64,000 bases of DNA from Rhizobium laguerreae (GTDB lineage: Bacteria; Pseudomonadota; Alphaproteobacteria; Rhizobiales; Rhizobiaceae), in NCBI RefSeq assembly GCF_002008165.1, contig NZ_MRDM01000014.1, forward strand, positions 930,001-994,000, written 5' to 3'. Shown piece by piece: positions 45,213 to 54,510 of the stretch. The notes beneath the pieces were generated by a model. It saw only the letters and a list, made by a program, of their open reading frames with translations, searched no databases and was not told the DNA's origin. Numbering within the stretch: the first letter of the stretch is position 1; the number at the start of each line of letters is the position of its first letter. Made by a program: the position numbers and the translations under genes.

Positions 45213-46250
45213 TCACATCCAGTCCATGACCACTTTGCCCGAGTTACCCGACCGCATCGCCTCGAAGCCGTCGCGAAAATCGTCGATACCGATCCGGTGG
45301 GTGATGATGGGTGCGAGATCGAGGCCGCCCTGGACGAAAGCGATCATCTTGTACCAGGTCTCGAACATCTCGCGGCCGTAGATGCCCTTGAGATTGAGCA
45401 TCTTGAAGATCACCTTGTTCCAGTCGATTTCGAAGCCGGCCGGCGCGATGCCGAGAATGGCAATCTTGCCGCCATTGTTCATCTTGTCGATCATGTCGCG
45501 GAAGGCAGGTGCGGCCCCCGACATTTCCAGCCCGACGTCGAATCCTTCCGTCATACCGATCGCCTTCATCACGTCGGCGAGGTTTTCCTTCGATGCGTCG
45601 ACAACATGATCGATGCCGAGCTTGCGCGCCAACTCCAGCCGGTGCGGATTGATATCGGTGATGACGACCTTGCGGGCGCCGGATCGCTTGGCGACGAGCG
45701 CGCCCATGATGCCGATCGGCCCGGCACCGGTGACGAGCACGTCCTCGCCGACGAGATCGAAGGAGAGCGCCGTGTGCACGGCATTGCCGAACGGATCGAA
45801 GATGGCGGCGATCTCGTCGGAAATATCATCCGGGATCGGCACGACATTGCTTTCGGGAATGCAGACGAACTCGCCGAACGAACCCGGCCGGTTGACGCCG
45901 ACGCCGAGCGTGTTGCGGCAGAGATGCCCCCTGCCCGCCCGGCAGTTGCGGCACTTGCCGCAGACGATATGCCCTTCGCCGGAGACCCGCTCGCCGATAT
46001 GATAGCGGGTGACCGCCGAGCCGATCTCGGCGATCTCGCCGGAGAATTCATGGCCGACCACCATCGGCACCGGAATGGTCTTCTGCGCCCACTGATCCCA
46101 GTTCCAGATATGCACGTCGGTGCCGCAGATTGCCGATTTCTTCACCCGGATCAGCACATCGTTCGGCCCGACCTCGGGCACCGGCACATTCTCCATCCAG
46201 AGCCCGACCTCCGGTTTTGCTTTGACCAGCGCCTTCATCATGTTCGACAT
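45213..46250 (-). CDS. tdh: L-threonine 3-dehydrogenase
   Basis: A zinc alcohol dehydrogenase of 345 residues. Catalytic zinc residues are in AICGTDVHIWNWD and VVGHEFSGE; the structural zinc motif is CGKCRNCRAGRGHLC. The NAD fold is GAGPIGIMGALVAKRSGA. It oxidises threonine to 2-amino-3-ketobutyrate, which Kbl (next upstream) cleaves. It starts at ATG 46250, 88 bp after the kbl stop. Confidence 0.97.
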   Translation of the reverse strand: MSNMMKALVKAKPEVGLWMENVPVPEVGPNDVLIRVKKSAICGTDVHIWNWDQWAQKTIPVPMVVGHEFSGEIAEIGSAVTRYHIGERVSGEGHIVCGKCRNCRAGRGHLCRNTLGVGVNRPGSFGEFVCIPESNVVPIPDDISDEIAAIFDPFGNAVHTALSFDLVGEDVLVTGAGPIGIMGALVAKRSGARKVVITDINPHRLELARKLGIDHVVDASKENLADVMKAIGMTEGFDVGLEMSGAAPAFRDMIDKMNNGGKIAILGIAPAGFEIDWNKVIFKMLNLKGIYGREMFETWYKMIAFVQGGLDLAPIITHRIGIDDFRDGFEAMRSGNSGKVVMDWM

Positions 46251-46290
46251 CAACGATATCCTGCCCTTGTTCTGGTGCCTGACTTTGCGA

Positions 46291-46322
46291 CTCCCTCTCT
46301 CCCCACTTGGGAGAAGAGGGAG
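46291..46322. repeat. short palindromic repeat between kbl and tdh
   Basis: CTCCCTCT-CTCCC and GGGAG-AGAGGGAG arms enclose CACTT. It belongs to the TTCTCCC/GGGAGAA group. It is in the transcript between the kbl stop and the tdh start. Confidence 0.6.
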
Positions 46323-46338
46323 ATGGCAACGCCTATTG

Positions 46339-47526
46339 TCAAATCACACCCAATTCCCGCCCTGCCTCGGCAAAGGCCGCGATTGCCCGCTCCACATCCG
46401 CCCGCGAATGCGCCGCCGACATTTGCGTGCGGATGCGGGCCTGGCCTTTTGGGACGACGGGGAAGGAGAAGCCGATCACATAGATCCCCTTCTTCAGCAT
46501 CAGGCTTGCCATATCCTGGGCGAGTTTGGCGTCGCCCAGCATGACGGGAATGATCGGATGGCCTTCGCCAGCAAGCGTGAAGCCGAGCTTGGTCATTTCA
46601 GTGCGGAACAGATCGGCATTGTCGGAAAGGCGCTTGCGCAAGGCATCGCCGTTTTCGATGAGGTCGAACACTTTGAGCGAGGCGGCGGCGATAACGGGCG
46701 CCAGCGTGTTCGAAAACAGATAGGGCCGCGAGCGCTGCCGCAGCCATTCGACGACCTCTGCCTTGGCGGAGGTATAGCCGCCCGAGGCGCCGCCAAGCGC
46801 CTTTCCGAGCGTGCCGGTGATGATGTCGATCCGGCCCTCGACGCCGCAATATTCCGGCGAACCGCGGCCATTCTTACCGACGAAGCCGACGGCATGGCTG
46901 TCATCGACCATGACCATCGCGCCGTATTTCTCGGCGAGGTCGCAGACGCCGCCCAAATTGGCGATGATCCCGTCCATCGAGAAGACACCGTCGGTGGCGA
47001 CCAGCTTGAAGCGGCTGCCTTCGGCCTTCTTCAGCTCCTCTTCGAGCGCTGTCATATCGTTGTTGGCGTAGCGGAAGCGCTTGGCCTTCGAGAGCCTGAC
47101 GCCGTCGATGATCGAGGCGTGGTTCAATGCGTCGGAGATGATCGCGTCCTCTTCCGACAGCAGCGTTTCGAAGAGACCGCCATTGGCGTCGAAGCAGGAG
47201 GAATAGAGTATCGTGTCTTCCATGCCGAGGAAGGAGGAGATGCGCGCTTCGAGGTGTTTATGCTCTTCCTGTGTGCCGCAGATGAAGCGCACCGAGGCCA
47301 TGCCGTAGCCGTATCGATCGAGCGCCTGCTTGCCGGCCTCGGCCAGTTCCTCGTTGTCGGCAAGGCCGAGATAGTTGTTGGCGCAGAAATTCAGCACCCG
47401 CTCGCCGGTGGAAATCGCGATCTCGCCCGCCTGCTTGGAGCTGATGACGCGCTCGGATTTGTAGAGGCCGGCATCCTTCAGCGCTGAGATCTCGTTGCTG
47501 AGATGGGAGAGAAATTGCGAGGTCAT
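46339..47526 (-). CDS. kbl: glycine C-acetyltransferase (2-amino-3-ketobutyrate CoA ligase)
   Basis: A PLP enzyme of 395 residues. The PLP lysine is in TGTLGKALGG; other features are ANNYLGLADNEE, GMASVRFICGTQEEHKHLE, and DDSHAVGFVGKNGRG. It cleaves the Tdh product with CoA to glycine and acetyl-CoA. The start MTSQFLSHLSN is chosen from family length. It is expressed ahead of tdh. Confidence 0.98.
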   Translation of the reverse strand: MTSQFLSHLSNEISALKDAGLYKSERVISSKQAGEIAISTGERVLNFCANNYLGLADNEELAEAGKQALDRYGYGMASVRFICGTQEEHKHLEARISSFLGMEDTILYSSCFDANGGLFETLLSEEDAIISDALNHASIIDGVRLSKAKRFRYANNDMTALEEELKKAEGSRFKLVATDGVFSMDGIIANLGGVCDLAEKYGAMVMVDDSHAVGFVGKNGRGSPEYCGVEGRIDIITGTLGKALGGASGGYTSAKAEVVEWLRQRSRPYLFSNTLAPVIAAASLKVFDLIENGDALRKRLSDNADLFRTEMTKLGFTLAGEGHPIIPVMLGDAKLAQDMASLMLKKGIYVIGFSFPVVPKGQARIRTQMSAAHSRADVERAIAAFAEAGRELGVI

Positions 47527-47592
47527 GGATGGCTTTTCCCAGAGATTTCCATTTGCCCGCCGGGTTAGCATATTGCCGCCGGCTTGTCTTCT

Positions 47593-48321
47593 TCAGCGCT
47601 GGACCGCAATCAGCAGGAACATCGGCCGGTCCATCTCCTCCGCCCAATCTGGATTGTCGTGGAGCTCATCTTCGTTCGGGCTCCACTCCTCGACATGGCG
47701 AATGGCAAAACCGGCCGCGATCAAGGTGTTGAGCGTGGTGCCGAGCTTGCGGTGCTGCTTGACCACACCCTTGGCGAGCCAGTCGGTGGTGCGCGGACCT
47801 TCGACGGAATAACGGTCGAGCGGCCAGATGCGCCGCCCCTCGGCATCCGCTGCCCAGGCGGGATTGGTCGGCGCCATGAAGATCGGATGCTCGATGGTGA
47901 AGACGAATTGCGATCCCGGCAAAAGCGCGCGATAGACCGTCGCGGCGAGACCGGCAAAATCCTCGATATAATGAAGCGCCAGCGAGCTATAGGCGAAATC
48001 GAAGGAAGCTTGAGCAAGCGTGAGATGCTCGAGATCGGCGATCTCGTAGGTGATCGCTGCTTCCGCCGTATCGGCCCTCGCTCTGGCGATCATCTTTTCC
48101 GAGATGTCGAGCGCAAGCACGCCTGCAGCACCCTGGCTCACGGCAAAACGCGAAAACCAGCCGAAGCCGCAGCCGAGATCGACAACATGCTTGCCGGCAA
48201 GATTGGGCAGCAGCGCGCGCACCGCCGGCCACTCGGATGCTCCGTCGAGCCCGTGCAAGGATCGTCTCATGCCGCTATATCCAGCGAAGAATTCCGGTCG
48301 GTCGTAAATATTCTGGGCCAT
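47593..48321 (-). CDS. class I SAM-dependent methyltransferase
   Basis: A 242-residue methyltransferase. Motif I is HVVDLGCGFGWFSRFAVSQG; further motifs are LALDISEKMIARARAD and SFDFAYSSLALHYIEDFAGL. GGAGG lies 5' of the ATG. The substrate is unknown. It lies 20 bp after recQ and before kbl, on the same strand. Confidence 0.93.
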   Translation of the reverse strand: MAQNIYDRPEFFAGYSGMRRSLHGLDGASEWPAVRALLPNLAGKHVVDLGCGFGWFSRFAVSQGAAGVLALDISEKMIARARADTAEAAITYEIADLEHLTLAQASFDFAYSSLALHYIEDFAGLAATVYRALLPGSQFVFTIEHPIFMAPTNPAWAADAEGRRIWPLDRYSVEGPRTTDWLAKGVVKQHRKLGTTLNTLIAAGFAIRHVEEWSPNEDELHDNPDWAEEMDRPMFLLIAVQR

Positions 48322-48341
48322 CGGCGCTCCTCCCTTGCCGC

Positions 48342-50210
48342 TCAGCCGTTGTCCTGTGCCAGGATGATCTCCAGGAAGGCATCGCCGTAACGTTCGAGCT
48401 TCGCCTGCCCGACGCCTGATATGGCGAGCAATTCCTTGCGGCTGCGAGGCCGCTCCGTGGCGAAGGCGATCAGCGTCGTATCGGGAAAGACGACATAGGG
48501 CGGCACGCCGAGCGATTTGGCGATCGCCATGCGCTCGGCCCGCAGTGCTTCGAAGAGACTTCCGTCGGCGCCCGATAGTCCCGATTTGCGCTCGCTGCGC
48601 TCCGCCTTCTTCGTACGCCGTTCCGAGGCCGGCCGGTCCTTGCGAAAGAACACCTGCCGCTCGTGCTTGAAGACGGAGCGCGCCTCCGGCTCCAGCTTCA
48701 GCGCCCCGAAGGCCTCGTGGTCGACGCGGATCAATCCCATGGCGAGCAGCTGGCGGAAGACCGACTGCCAGACGCGTGCCGGAATATCCTTGCCGGCGCC
48801 GAAGACCGGCATTTCGGCATGGCCGAAACGTTCGGTCTTTTCGTTGACGTTGCCGAGGAGCACGTCGACGACATGGCCAGCGCCGAAACGTTCGCCGGTG
48901 CGATAGACGGCGGCCAGCGCCTTGATCGCCGCCTCCGTGCCCTCCCAGGTCTCGACCGGCTTCAGGCAGGTGTCGCAATTGCCGCATTGTCCGGCATGCG
49001 CCTCGCCGAAATGGGCAAGGATTGCCTGGCGGCGGCAGGAGGCGGTCTCGCAGATCGCGAGCAACGCATTGAGCTTGGCGCGTTCGACCCGTTTGATCTC
49101 CGCGGCAGCATTGCCCTCGTCGATCATCCGGCCGCGCTGGATCACGTCGGCCATGCCATAGGCCATCCAGACATCGGACGGCAGACCGTCGCGGCCGGCG
49201 CGCCCTGTCTCCTGATAATAGGCTTCCACCGAACCCGGCAGATCGAGATGGGCGACATAACGCACGTTCGGTTTGTCGATGCCCATGCCGAAGGCGACGG
49301 TGGCGACCAGGCAAAGGTTTTCTTCTTTCAGGAAGGCATCCTGATTGGCGTCACGAACCGCCCTGTCCATGCCGGCATGGTAGGCACGGGCGCGAATGCC
49401 CTGCCCGTTCAACCATTCGGCCGTATCTTCGACCTTGGCGCGCGACAGGCAATAGACGATTCCGCTGTCGCCCTTGTGGCCGGACAGGAACCGCAGCAGC
49501 TGCTGGCGTGGCTGATCACGCTCGACGATCTCGTAGGCGATGTTCGGGCGGTCGAAGCTGGTGGTGAAGATTTCGGCAGAATCCAAACCCAGCCGCTCGA
49601 TCATGTCGTCGCGCGTATGCGGATCGGCAGTCGCCGTCAGCGCCACTCTGGGCACACCAGGATATTGCTCGCCGAGCCGCCCGAGTTCGCGATATTCCGG
49701 CCGGAAATCATGGCCCCACTGCGAGACGCAATGGGCCTCGTCAATCGCAAATAGCGCGATCTTCTCGTTGGCGATCAGCTCGCGGAAACCATCGGTCAAA
49801 ATGCGCTCGGGCGTGACGTAGAGAAGGTCGAGCTGGCCCGCCGAAAGCGCGCGGCGAACCTCGACGAACTCCTCGCGCGACAGCGACGAGTTGAGTGCTG
49901 CGGCGCGGATGCCGAGCTGCTTCATCGCCTCCACCTGATCGCGCATCAGCGCAATCAGCGGCGAAACGACGATGCCGACGCCATCGCGGCAGAGCGCCGG
50001 GATCTGGAAGCACAGCGACTTGCCGGCGCCTGTGGGAAAGAGCACGACCGCGTCGCCGCCGGAAACCACATGCTCGACCACATGCTGCTGCTTGCCGCGG
50101 AAGGAGGAATAGCCGTAGACCTGCTTGAGGATATCGAGCGGCGAGCGGCCGGAAGAAAACAGCGCGCCGGAAGCGGAAAAGCCCGGTTCGTTTCGTTCGG
50201 TCAGCGACAT
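48342..50210 (-). CDS. recQ: ATP-dependent DNA helicase RecQ
   Basis: A 622-residue helicase. Walker A TGAGKSLCFQIPALC (about 58), DEAH box FAIDEAHCVSQWGHD (about 155), motif VI YQETGRAGRDGLPS. A zinc-binding cluster (CETASCRR, CGNCDTC) lies about 385-415, and a C-terminal HRDC-like part follows. RecQ unwinds DNA during repair and fork restart. Its ATG overlaps the dnaG stop (TGATG). Confidence 0.97.
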   Translation of the reverse strand: MSLTERNEPGFSASGALFSSGRSPLDILKQVYGYSSFRGKQQHVVEHVVSGGDAVVLFPTGAGKSLCFQIPALCRDGVGIVVSPLIALMRDQVEAMKQLGIRAAALNSSLSREEFVEVRRALSAGQLDLLYVTPERILTDGFRELIANEKIALFAIDEAHCVSQWGHDFRPEYRELGRLGEQYPGVPRVALTATADPHTRDDMIERLGLDSAEIFTTSFDRPNIAYEIVERDQPRQQLLRFLSGHKGDSGIVYCLSRAKVEDTAEWLNGQGIRARAYHAGMDRAVRDANQDAFLKEENLCLVATVAFGMGIDKPNVRYVAHLDLPGSVEAYYQETGRAGRDGLPSDVWMAYGMADVIQRGRMIDEGNAAAEIKRVERAKLNALLAICETASCRRQAILAHFGEAHAGQCGNCDTCLKPVETWEGTEAAIKALAAVYRTGERFGAGHVVDVLLGNVNEKTERFGHAEMPVFGAGKDIPARVWQSVFRQLLAMGLIRVDHEAFGALKLEPEARSVFKHERQVFFRKDRPASERRTKKAERSERKSGLSGADGSLFEALRAERMAIAKSLGVPPYVVFPDTTLIAFATERPRSRKELLAISGVGQAKLERYGDAFLEIILAQDNG

Positions 50211-52219
50211 CAGTGGTTCGCCGCCCCTTTGACGCGGCCGGAAAGCACGCCGAAGCCATCGATGATCGCCTCCTGGTTCTCAAGGCGCACCCCTTCGAAA
50301 TGCACTTCCTGCTGCGCTCGCATCAGCTGAACGATCGCCTCGCCGTCGCCGGCTTCGGTCGCCAGCGCGATCTCGCGCTCGAGTTCGATCTTCTGCCGGC
50401 GCAGCGCCTTCGCCCGCTTGTGGGAGGCCAGCGCCTGGCGGTATCCCTCACGCGCATCCTCCATCGCCGCCTCCTCGGTCGCGATCCACAGCCGGGCATT
50501 GCGCACCTGCTGGTCGAGGCTCTTGATGAGCGGGCCGAAGCCTTCGAATTCCAGCCTTTCGGTCAGATATTCGCGCGTCAGATGCGGGCCGGCAACGGCC
50601 GCGGCTGCCCCCAGCATCGCCGACCAGAGCCGCTGCAGCTCGCGGCTGTCATATTCGATCGCGGCGATCTCGTCATAATCGTCGATCATCAGCGAGGGGT
50701 GATTGACGACGGTCAACGCCAGCACGCTTTCGCGCAGCGCCGTATTGTTCTGGTGACCGCGCACGGGACCCGAGCGGGCGAGCCTTTCGGAAATGACGCT
50801 GGGGCTTTTCGGCCCGGCCTTGCCCGCATTGTCGCGGCCCGTCCGGTAATTGCCGTTGCCGTTGAAGCCGCCGCGGCGATCGCCATTGTTGCGGTTCTGG
50901 AACTGCGGCTGGAAGAAGACGTTCAGCCGATCGCGAATATCCTGCTGGTAGTGACGGCGGACGTTCTCGTCGGCGATGACGGCGACCAGTTGCTTCAGCC
51001 GCGCCTCGAGTTCGGCGCGCGCCTCCGGCGTGTCGAACTTGCCGGTATTGATCTCCCGGCTCCAAAGCATCTCGGAGAGCGGCTTTGCCTGGCTCATCAC
51101 CTTGTCGAAAGGCGGGCGCCCGTCATCGCGCACCAGATCGTCGGGATCCTTGCCATCGGGCAGAAGCGCGAAGCGAACGGAACGGCCGGGCTTCAGATGC
51201 GGCAGCGCCAGTTCGGCGGCGCGATTGGCGGCGCGGATGCCGGCGCTGTCGCCGTCGAAGCAGAGCACCGGCTGCGGCACCATCTTCCAGAGCAACTCGA
51301 GCTGGTTTTCGGTGAGCGCCGTGCCAAGCGGCGCAACGGCATTCTCGATGCCCGCCTGATGTAGCGCGATCACGTCCATATAGCCTTCAACGGCGATGAT
51401 GGTGCCGGTCGCATTGTCGTCTTGAGGATCGCCGCGGCCCGGTCCCTGGATCGCCCGCCGCGCACGGGCAAAATTGTAAAGGACATTGCCCTTGTGGAAG
51501 AGCTCCGTCTCGTTGGAGTTCAGATATTTCGCCGGCGCATCGGCAGACATGGCACGGCCGCCGAAAGCGATCACCTTTTCCCGCGACGAAAGGATCGGGA
51601 ACATGATGCGGTCGCGAAAACGATCGTAGGAAACCGGCACGTTTTCATGCACGACCAGACCGCAGGCCTCGATCTGCTCCTTGGAGACACCCTTGCCGGC
51701 GAGGAATTCCTTGAGCGCATTGCGGCTGTCGGGCGCATAGCCGAGGCGGAAGGTCTCGATGGTGCGTCCCGTCAATCCGCGGTCGCGCAGATAGGCGCGC
51801 GCCCTCGCCCCATTCGCCGTCTGCAGCTGATCCTGGAAAAACTGGGTCGCCATTTCCATGACGTCGATCAGCGAGCCGCGCTCCTTCTCGCGCTTCTCCA
51901 TCACAGGATCGGCAAGCGGCATCGGCACGCCGGCCATATCGGCGATCTGCTGCACCGCCTCGGGGAAACTCAGACCTTCAAGTTCCGTCAGGAAGCGGAA
52001 ATGGTCTCCGGTGACGCCGCAGCCGAAGCAATGATAACGGCCCTTGCGGTCCTCGCAGTGAAAGCTCGGCGATTTCTCGCCGTGGAACGGGCAGCAGGCC
52101 CAGTAATCGCCGCGCGACACATTGGTCTTGCGTTTGTCCCAGCTCACGCGGCGCGCAATCACGTTCGAAATCGGAACGCGGTCGCGAATATCATCGAGAA
52201 AGGTGTTGGAAAAGCGCAT
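50210..52219 (-). CDS. dnaG: DNA primase
   Basis: A 669-residue primase. The CHC2 zinc ribbon is C43, H46, C64, C67. The TOPRIM core includes IIAVEGYMDVIALHQAGIEN and VLCFDGDSAGIRAANRAAEL. The start MRFSNTFLDDIRDRV is family typical; the upstream in-frame ATG would add 21 unconserved residues. A C-terminal helicase-binding part follows. It is first in the leftward series. Confidence 0.98.
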   Translation of the reverse strand: MRFSNTFLDDIRDRVPISNVIARRVSWDKRKTNVSRGDYWACCPFHGEKSPSFHCEDRKGRYHCFGCGVTGDHFRFLTELEGLSFPEAVQQIADMAGVPMPLADPVMEKREKERGSLIDVMEMATQFFQDQLQTANGARARAYLRDRGLTGRTIETFRLGYAPDSRNALKEFLAGKGVSKEQIEACGLVVHENVPVSYDRFRDRIMFPILSSREKVIAFGGRAMSADAPAKYLNSNETELFHKGNVLYNFARARRAIQGPGRGDPQDDNATGTIIAVEGYMDVIALHQAGIENAVAPLGTALTENQLELLWKMVPQPVLCFDGDSAGIRAANRAAELALPHLKPGRSVRFALLPDGKDPDDLVRDDGRPPFDKVMSQAKPLSEMLWSREINTGKFDTPEARAELEARLKQLVAVIADENVRRHYQQDIRDRLNVFFQPQFQNRNNGDRRGGFNGNGNYRTGRDNAGKAGPKSPSVISERLARSGPVRGHQNNTALRESVLALTVVNHPSLMIDDYDEIAAIEYDSRELQRLWSAMLGAAAAVAGPHLTREYLTERLEFEGFGPLIKSLDQQVRNARLWIATEEAAMEDAREGYRQALASHKRAKALRRQKIELEREIALATEAGDGEAIVQLMRAQQEVHFEGVRLENQEAIIDGFGVLSGRVKGAANH

Positions 52220-52629
52220 CGATACCTCTTGGCCAACCTCCATATAAGCTGCTTTGCCGCTCCATGCCACGAAACTTGTCACGAAAACCCGCTATTCACA
52301 GGCTATGTGGCGGTCATCAGCGGCGCCGGTTATCCAATCAACAACGCGTTATCGCCCCCTGCGACAGGGTGCGACATTATTGTCCTTTCAGAGCCGGAAT
52401 TCCGCCGTCGGGAAAGCTTCGGCAAGAGCGGAGACCTCCAACAAAGATGATAAAAAATCTTTGTGCAACAATGGATTATTCATTCATGTGATTACGCCTC
52501 ACTAAGCTGCCCGCCACCTCCCGACAGTCCGCCTCGAGGCATCTCAAACCGCCGATTCCGGCAATTATTATTTTTTTGTAATTTGAATAAGCCGCCGCAC
52601 CGCAATAGGTTCGATCTCAACAAAGCGAT

Positions 52630-52775
52630 CCCCGAGCGAAGCACCATCCCTACCCCCGGCGCCGCTTCGCAAGGGTGCCTTTGCAAATACCCTCCGGCTT
52701 GGGCTTCGGCCCTGCGTGCCGGTGGAAGCAAAGAGCAAGAAGGCAGGAGCGCCCCCAGCTCCTGCCTTCTTAAAT
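52630..52775 (+). ncRNA. structured non-coding RNA candidate ending in a strong terminator
   Basis: Four successive hairpins: GCGAAGC (52636-52642)/GCTTCGC (52664-52670); AGGGT (52672-52676)/ACCCT (52689-52693); CCGGC (52694-52698)/GCCGG (52718-52722) enclosing GGGC-TTCG-GCCC (52701-52712); and a 14-bp terminator stem AAGAAGGCAGGAGC (52737-52750)/GCTCCTGCCTTCTT (52758-52771) followed by AAATTTTTGG. No ORF accounts for this order. It lies between dnaG and the gene at 52850, in the gap 52220-52849. It may be an sRNA or a regulatory leader. The 5' end is not defined. Confidence 0.6.
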
Positions 52776-52849
52776 TTTTGGCTCCTTGCGACAACTCTCC
52801 CTTTGAGATTAACCGCTTATTGACAAAACCGTTGACAGGCGGCGCCTGC

Positions 52850-53779
52850 ATGAAAGATGTATGCGCCGAACTCCCTGGACCTCTCCAAATGGCTTTTACC
52901 GCGGATAATCTTGCAGCAGACGATCGCTTTCTCGCTGCGATCCTGCATTGCGCCGATCAGATGCTCGCCATCTATCGCGAGAGCCCGCGCATCGCCTCGA
53001 TCTTCGCCGCGCAGCAGCGCTGGCTGATGGCCCATGCCGGCTTCGCGCTTCATTACGGTTATTCCGACGATGGGAAGAGCGGCGGCCTCTATTCTGGGCG
53101 CTTCATCGATTTTGCGGTCAGGAACGACATCGCCAGCCGCAACACAGCCGCGGCCTTCATGCAGGAAATGCTGGCCTATCGCTTCCTGCGACCGGTCCCC
53201 GGCCCCGACAAGCGCACACGTTACCTGGAGCCCACCGAAATCGCCGAGCAGCATTTCACCCGATGGCTCGTCGCCCATATGATGATCCTCGACAGCCTCG
53301 ACGGCGGCGAGCGCGCCGATCAGATCACCGCCGACCCCTCGGCGATGATGGCAGCGATCCAGCCGCTGATCGCAAGGGCGATCATAGGAAGTGAAGCAGT
53401 CCGCAATCCGGGCGCCACCTTCAACCTCTTCAACTGGGCGAATTCCGGCGGGCTGGTGATGGACTACCTGATCTCGCGCCTTCCCGAATTTCCAAGAACG
53501 GCCGACCGCGTCGTGCTCGGCCCTCTATCGCTCAGGGAAATCCGCGAACAGTTCATGATCTCCAATACCCATCTGAAGCGGCTTCTGATGCAGGCAGCGA
53601 CCATGGAGAGCATTGGCTGGACGGAACCCTCCCGCAAGGGCGACTTCTGGCTGTCGGGCCACTTCATCCGCGAATATTGGAATTATCAGGCGGCGAAATT
53701 CGCCATCATCGATGCCGCCGCCGAAGCGGTGCTCGGGCCTGCGGTCCGTGACGAACCGCAGGCAAGACGTGTTATCTGA
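52850..53779 (+). CDS. uncharacterised protein with a possible C-terminal winged helix
   Basis: A 309-residue protein starting MKDVCAELPGPLQMAFTADN. An earlier in-frame ATG at 52463 would run through the RNA candidate and is rejected. Two halves: an all-helical N-terminal part (DDRFLAAILHCADQMLAIYR...) and a C-terminal helix-turn-helix-like part (SLREIREQFMISNTHLKRLL, then WTEPSRKGDFWLSGHFIREY). DNA binding is a guess. The family was not recognised. Confidence 0.75.
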   Translation: MKDVCAELPGPLQMAFTADNLAADDRFLAAILHCADQMLAIYRESPRIASIFAAQQRWLMAHAGFALHYGYSDDGKSGGLYSGRFIDFAVRNDIASRNTAAAFMQEMLAYRFLRPVPGPDKRTRYLEPTEIAEQHFTRWLVAHMMILDSLDGGERADQITADPSAMMAAIQPLIARAIIGSEAVRNPGATFNLFNWANSGGLVMDYLISRLPEFPRTADRVVLGPLSLREIREQFMISNTHLKRLLMQAATMESIGWTEPSRKGDFWLSGHFIREYWNYQAAKFAIIDAAAEAVLGPAVRDEPQARRVI

Positions 53780-53781
53780 GG

Positions 53782-54246
53782 TTATCCGTTCAACAGTTCC
53801 TTGACGGTCGCCGACGCCTTGGCGAAATCCATCTGGCCGGCATAACGCTCCTTGAGCGCCGCCATCACCTTGCCCATGTCCTTGGCGCCCGCGGCACCCG
53901 TTTCAGTGATGATCGCCGAGACGTTGGCGCGCACTTCACTGTCCGAAAGCTGCTTCGGCATGAAATCCTGGATGACGATGATTTCGGCGCGCTCCTTGGC
54001 GGCAAGCTCCGGGCGGGAATTCTCCTCGTAGATCTTGGCCGATTCGTCGCGCTGCTTCACCATCTTGGCGAGAATCTGCAGGATCTCGTCGTCGCTCGCC
54101 TGCTCCTTGCCGGTGCCGCGATTGGCGATATCGCGGTCCTTGACCGCGGCCTGAATCAGCCGGACGGTGGAAAGCCGCTCCGCATTCTTGGCCTTCATCG
54201 CCTCTTTCAGCTGGGTGGCGAGTTGATCGCGCAGCATGGTCTTCAC
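53782..54246 (-). CDS. GatB/YqeY-domain protein
   Basis: A 154-residue YqeY-like protein: MLRDQLATQLKEAMKAKNAE, STVRLIQAAVKDRDIANRGT, and DFMPKQLSDSEVRANVSAII are typical. It is helical and related to the C-terminal tail of GatB; role unclear, perhaps tRNA-dependent amidation. It is divergent from carA. Confidence 0.95.
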   Translation of the reverse strand: MKTMLRDQLATQLKEAMKAKNAERLSTVRLIQAAVKDRDIANRGTGKEQASDDEILQILAKMVKQRDESAKIYEENSRPELAAKERAEIIVIQDFMPKQLSDSEVRANVSAIITETGAAGAKDMGKVMAALKERYAGQMDFAKASATVKELLNG

Positions 54247-54354
54247 TCCTGTTTTGATGCCGCTTCATAAACCACGCTGATGCGGGGGATCAAATAAATT
54301 GCGCTGTCAGTGCGATAAAGCGCAGGAAAACGGCAGCAATCTCGGCTACAAAGA

Positions 54355-54383
54355 TTGACCGCAAGCGATTGCGTGGCTATTTA
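54355..54383 (+). promoter_or_regulatory. candidate carA promoter
   Basis: TTGACC (54355-54360), a 17-bp spacer and TATTTA (54378-54383) give a good sigma-70-like pair. It lies 127 bp before the carA ATG, implying a leader of about 120 bases. Confidence 0.5.
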
Positions 54384-54510
54384 CCGCCACCTGCACCAAA
54401 ATTCGTGATCAGGCCTGAAGCGCGCGGCATTGCCGCGTCCACACGCCTGCGAGATCAAAAGGCGGCCAGCCGCGGCAACGCGCGCACCGATCGCCGGAAA
54501 CGGGATGAAG

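Noticed and set aside
52463..52849. In-frame upstream extension of the 52850 gene
   Set aside because: It would translate the structured terminator region and add 129 Pro/Arg-rich residues with no recognisable domain.
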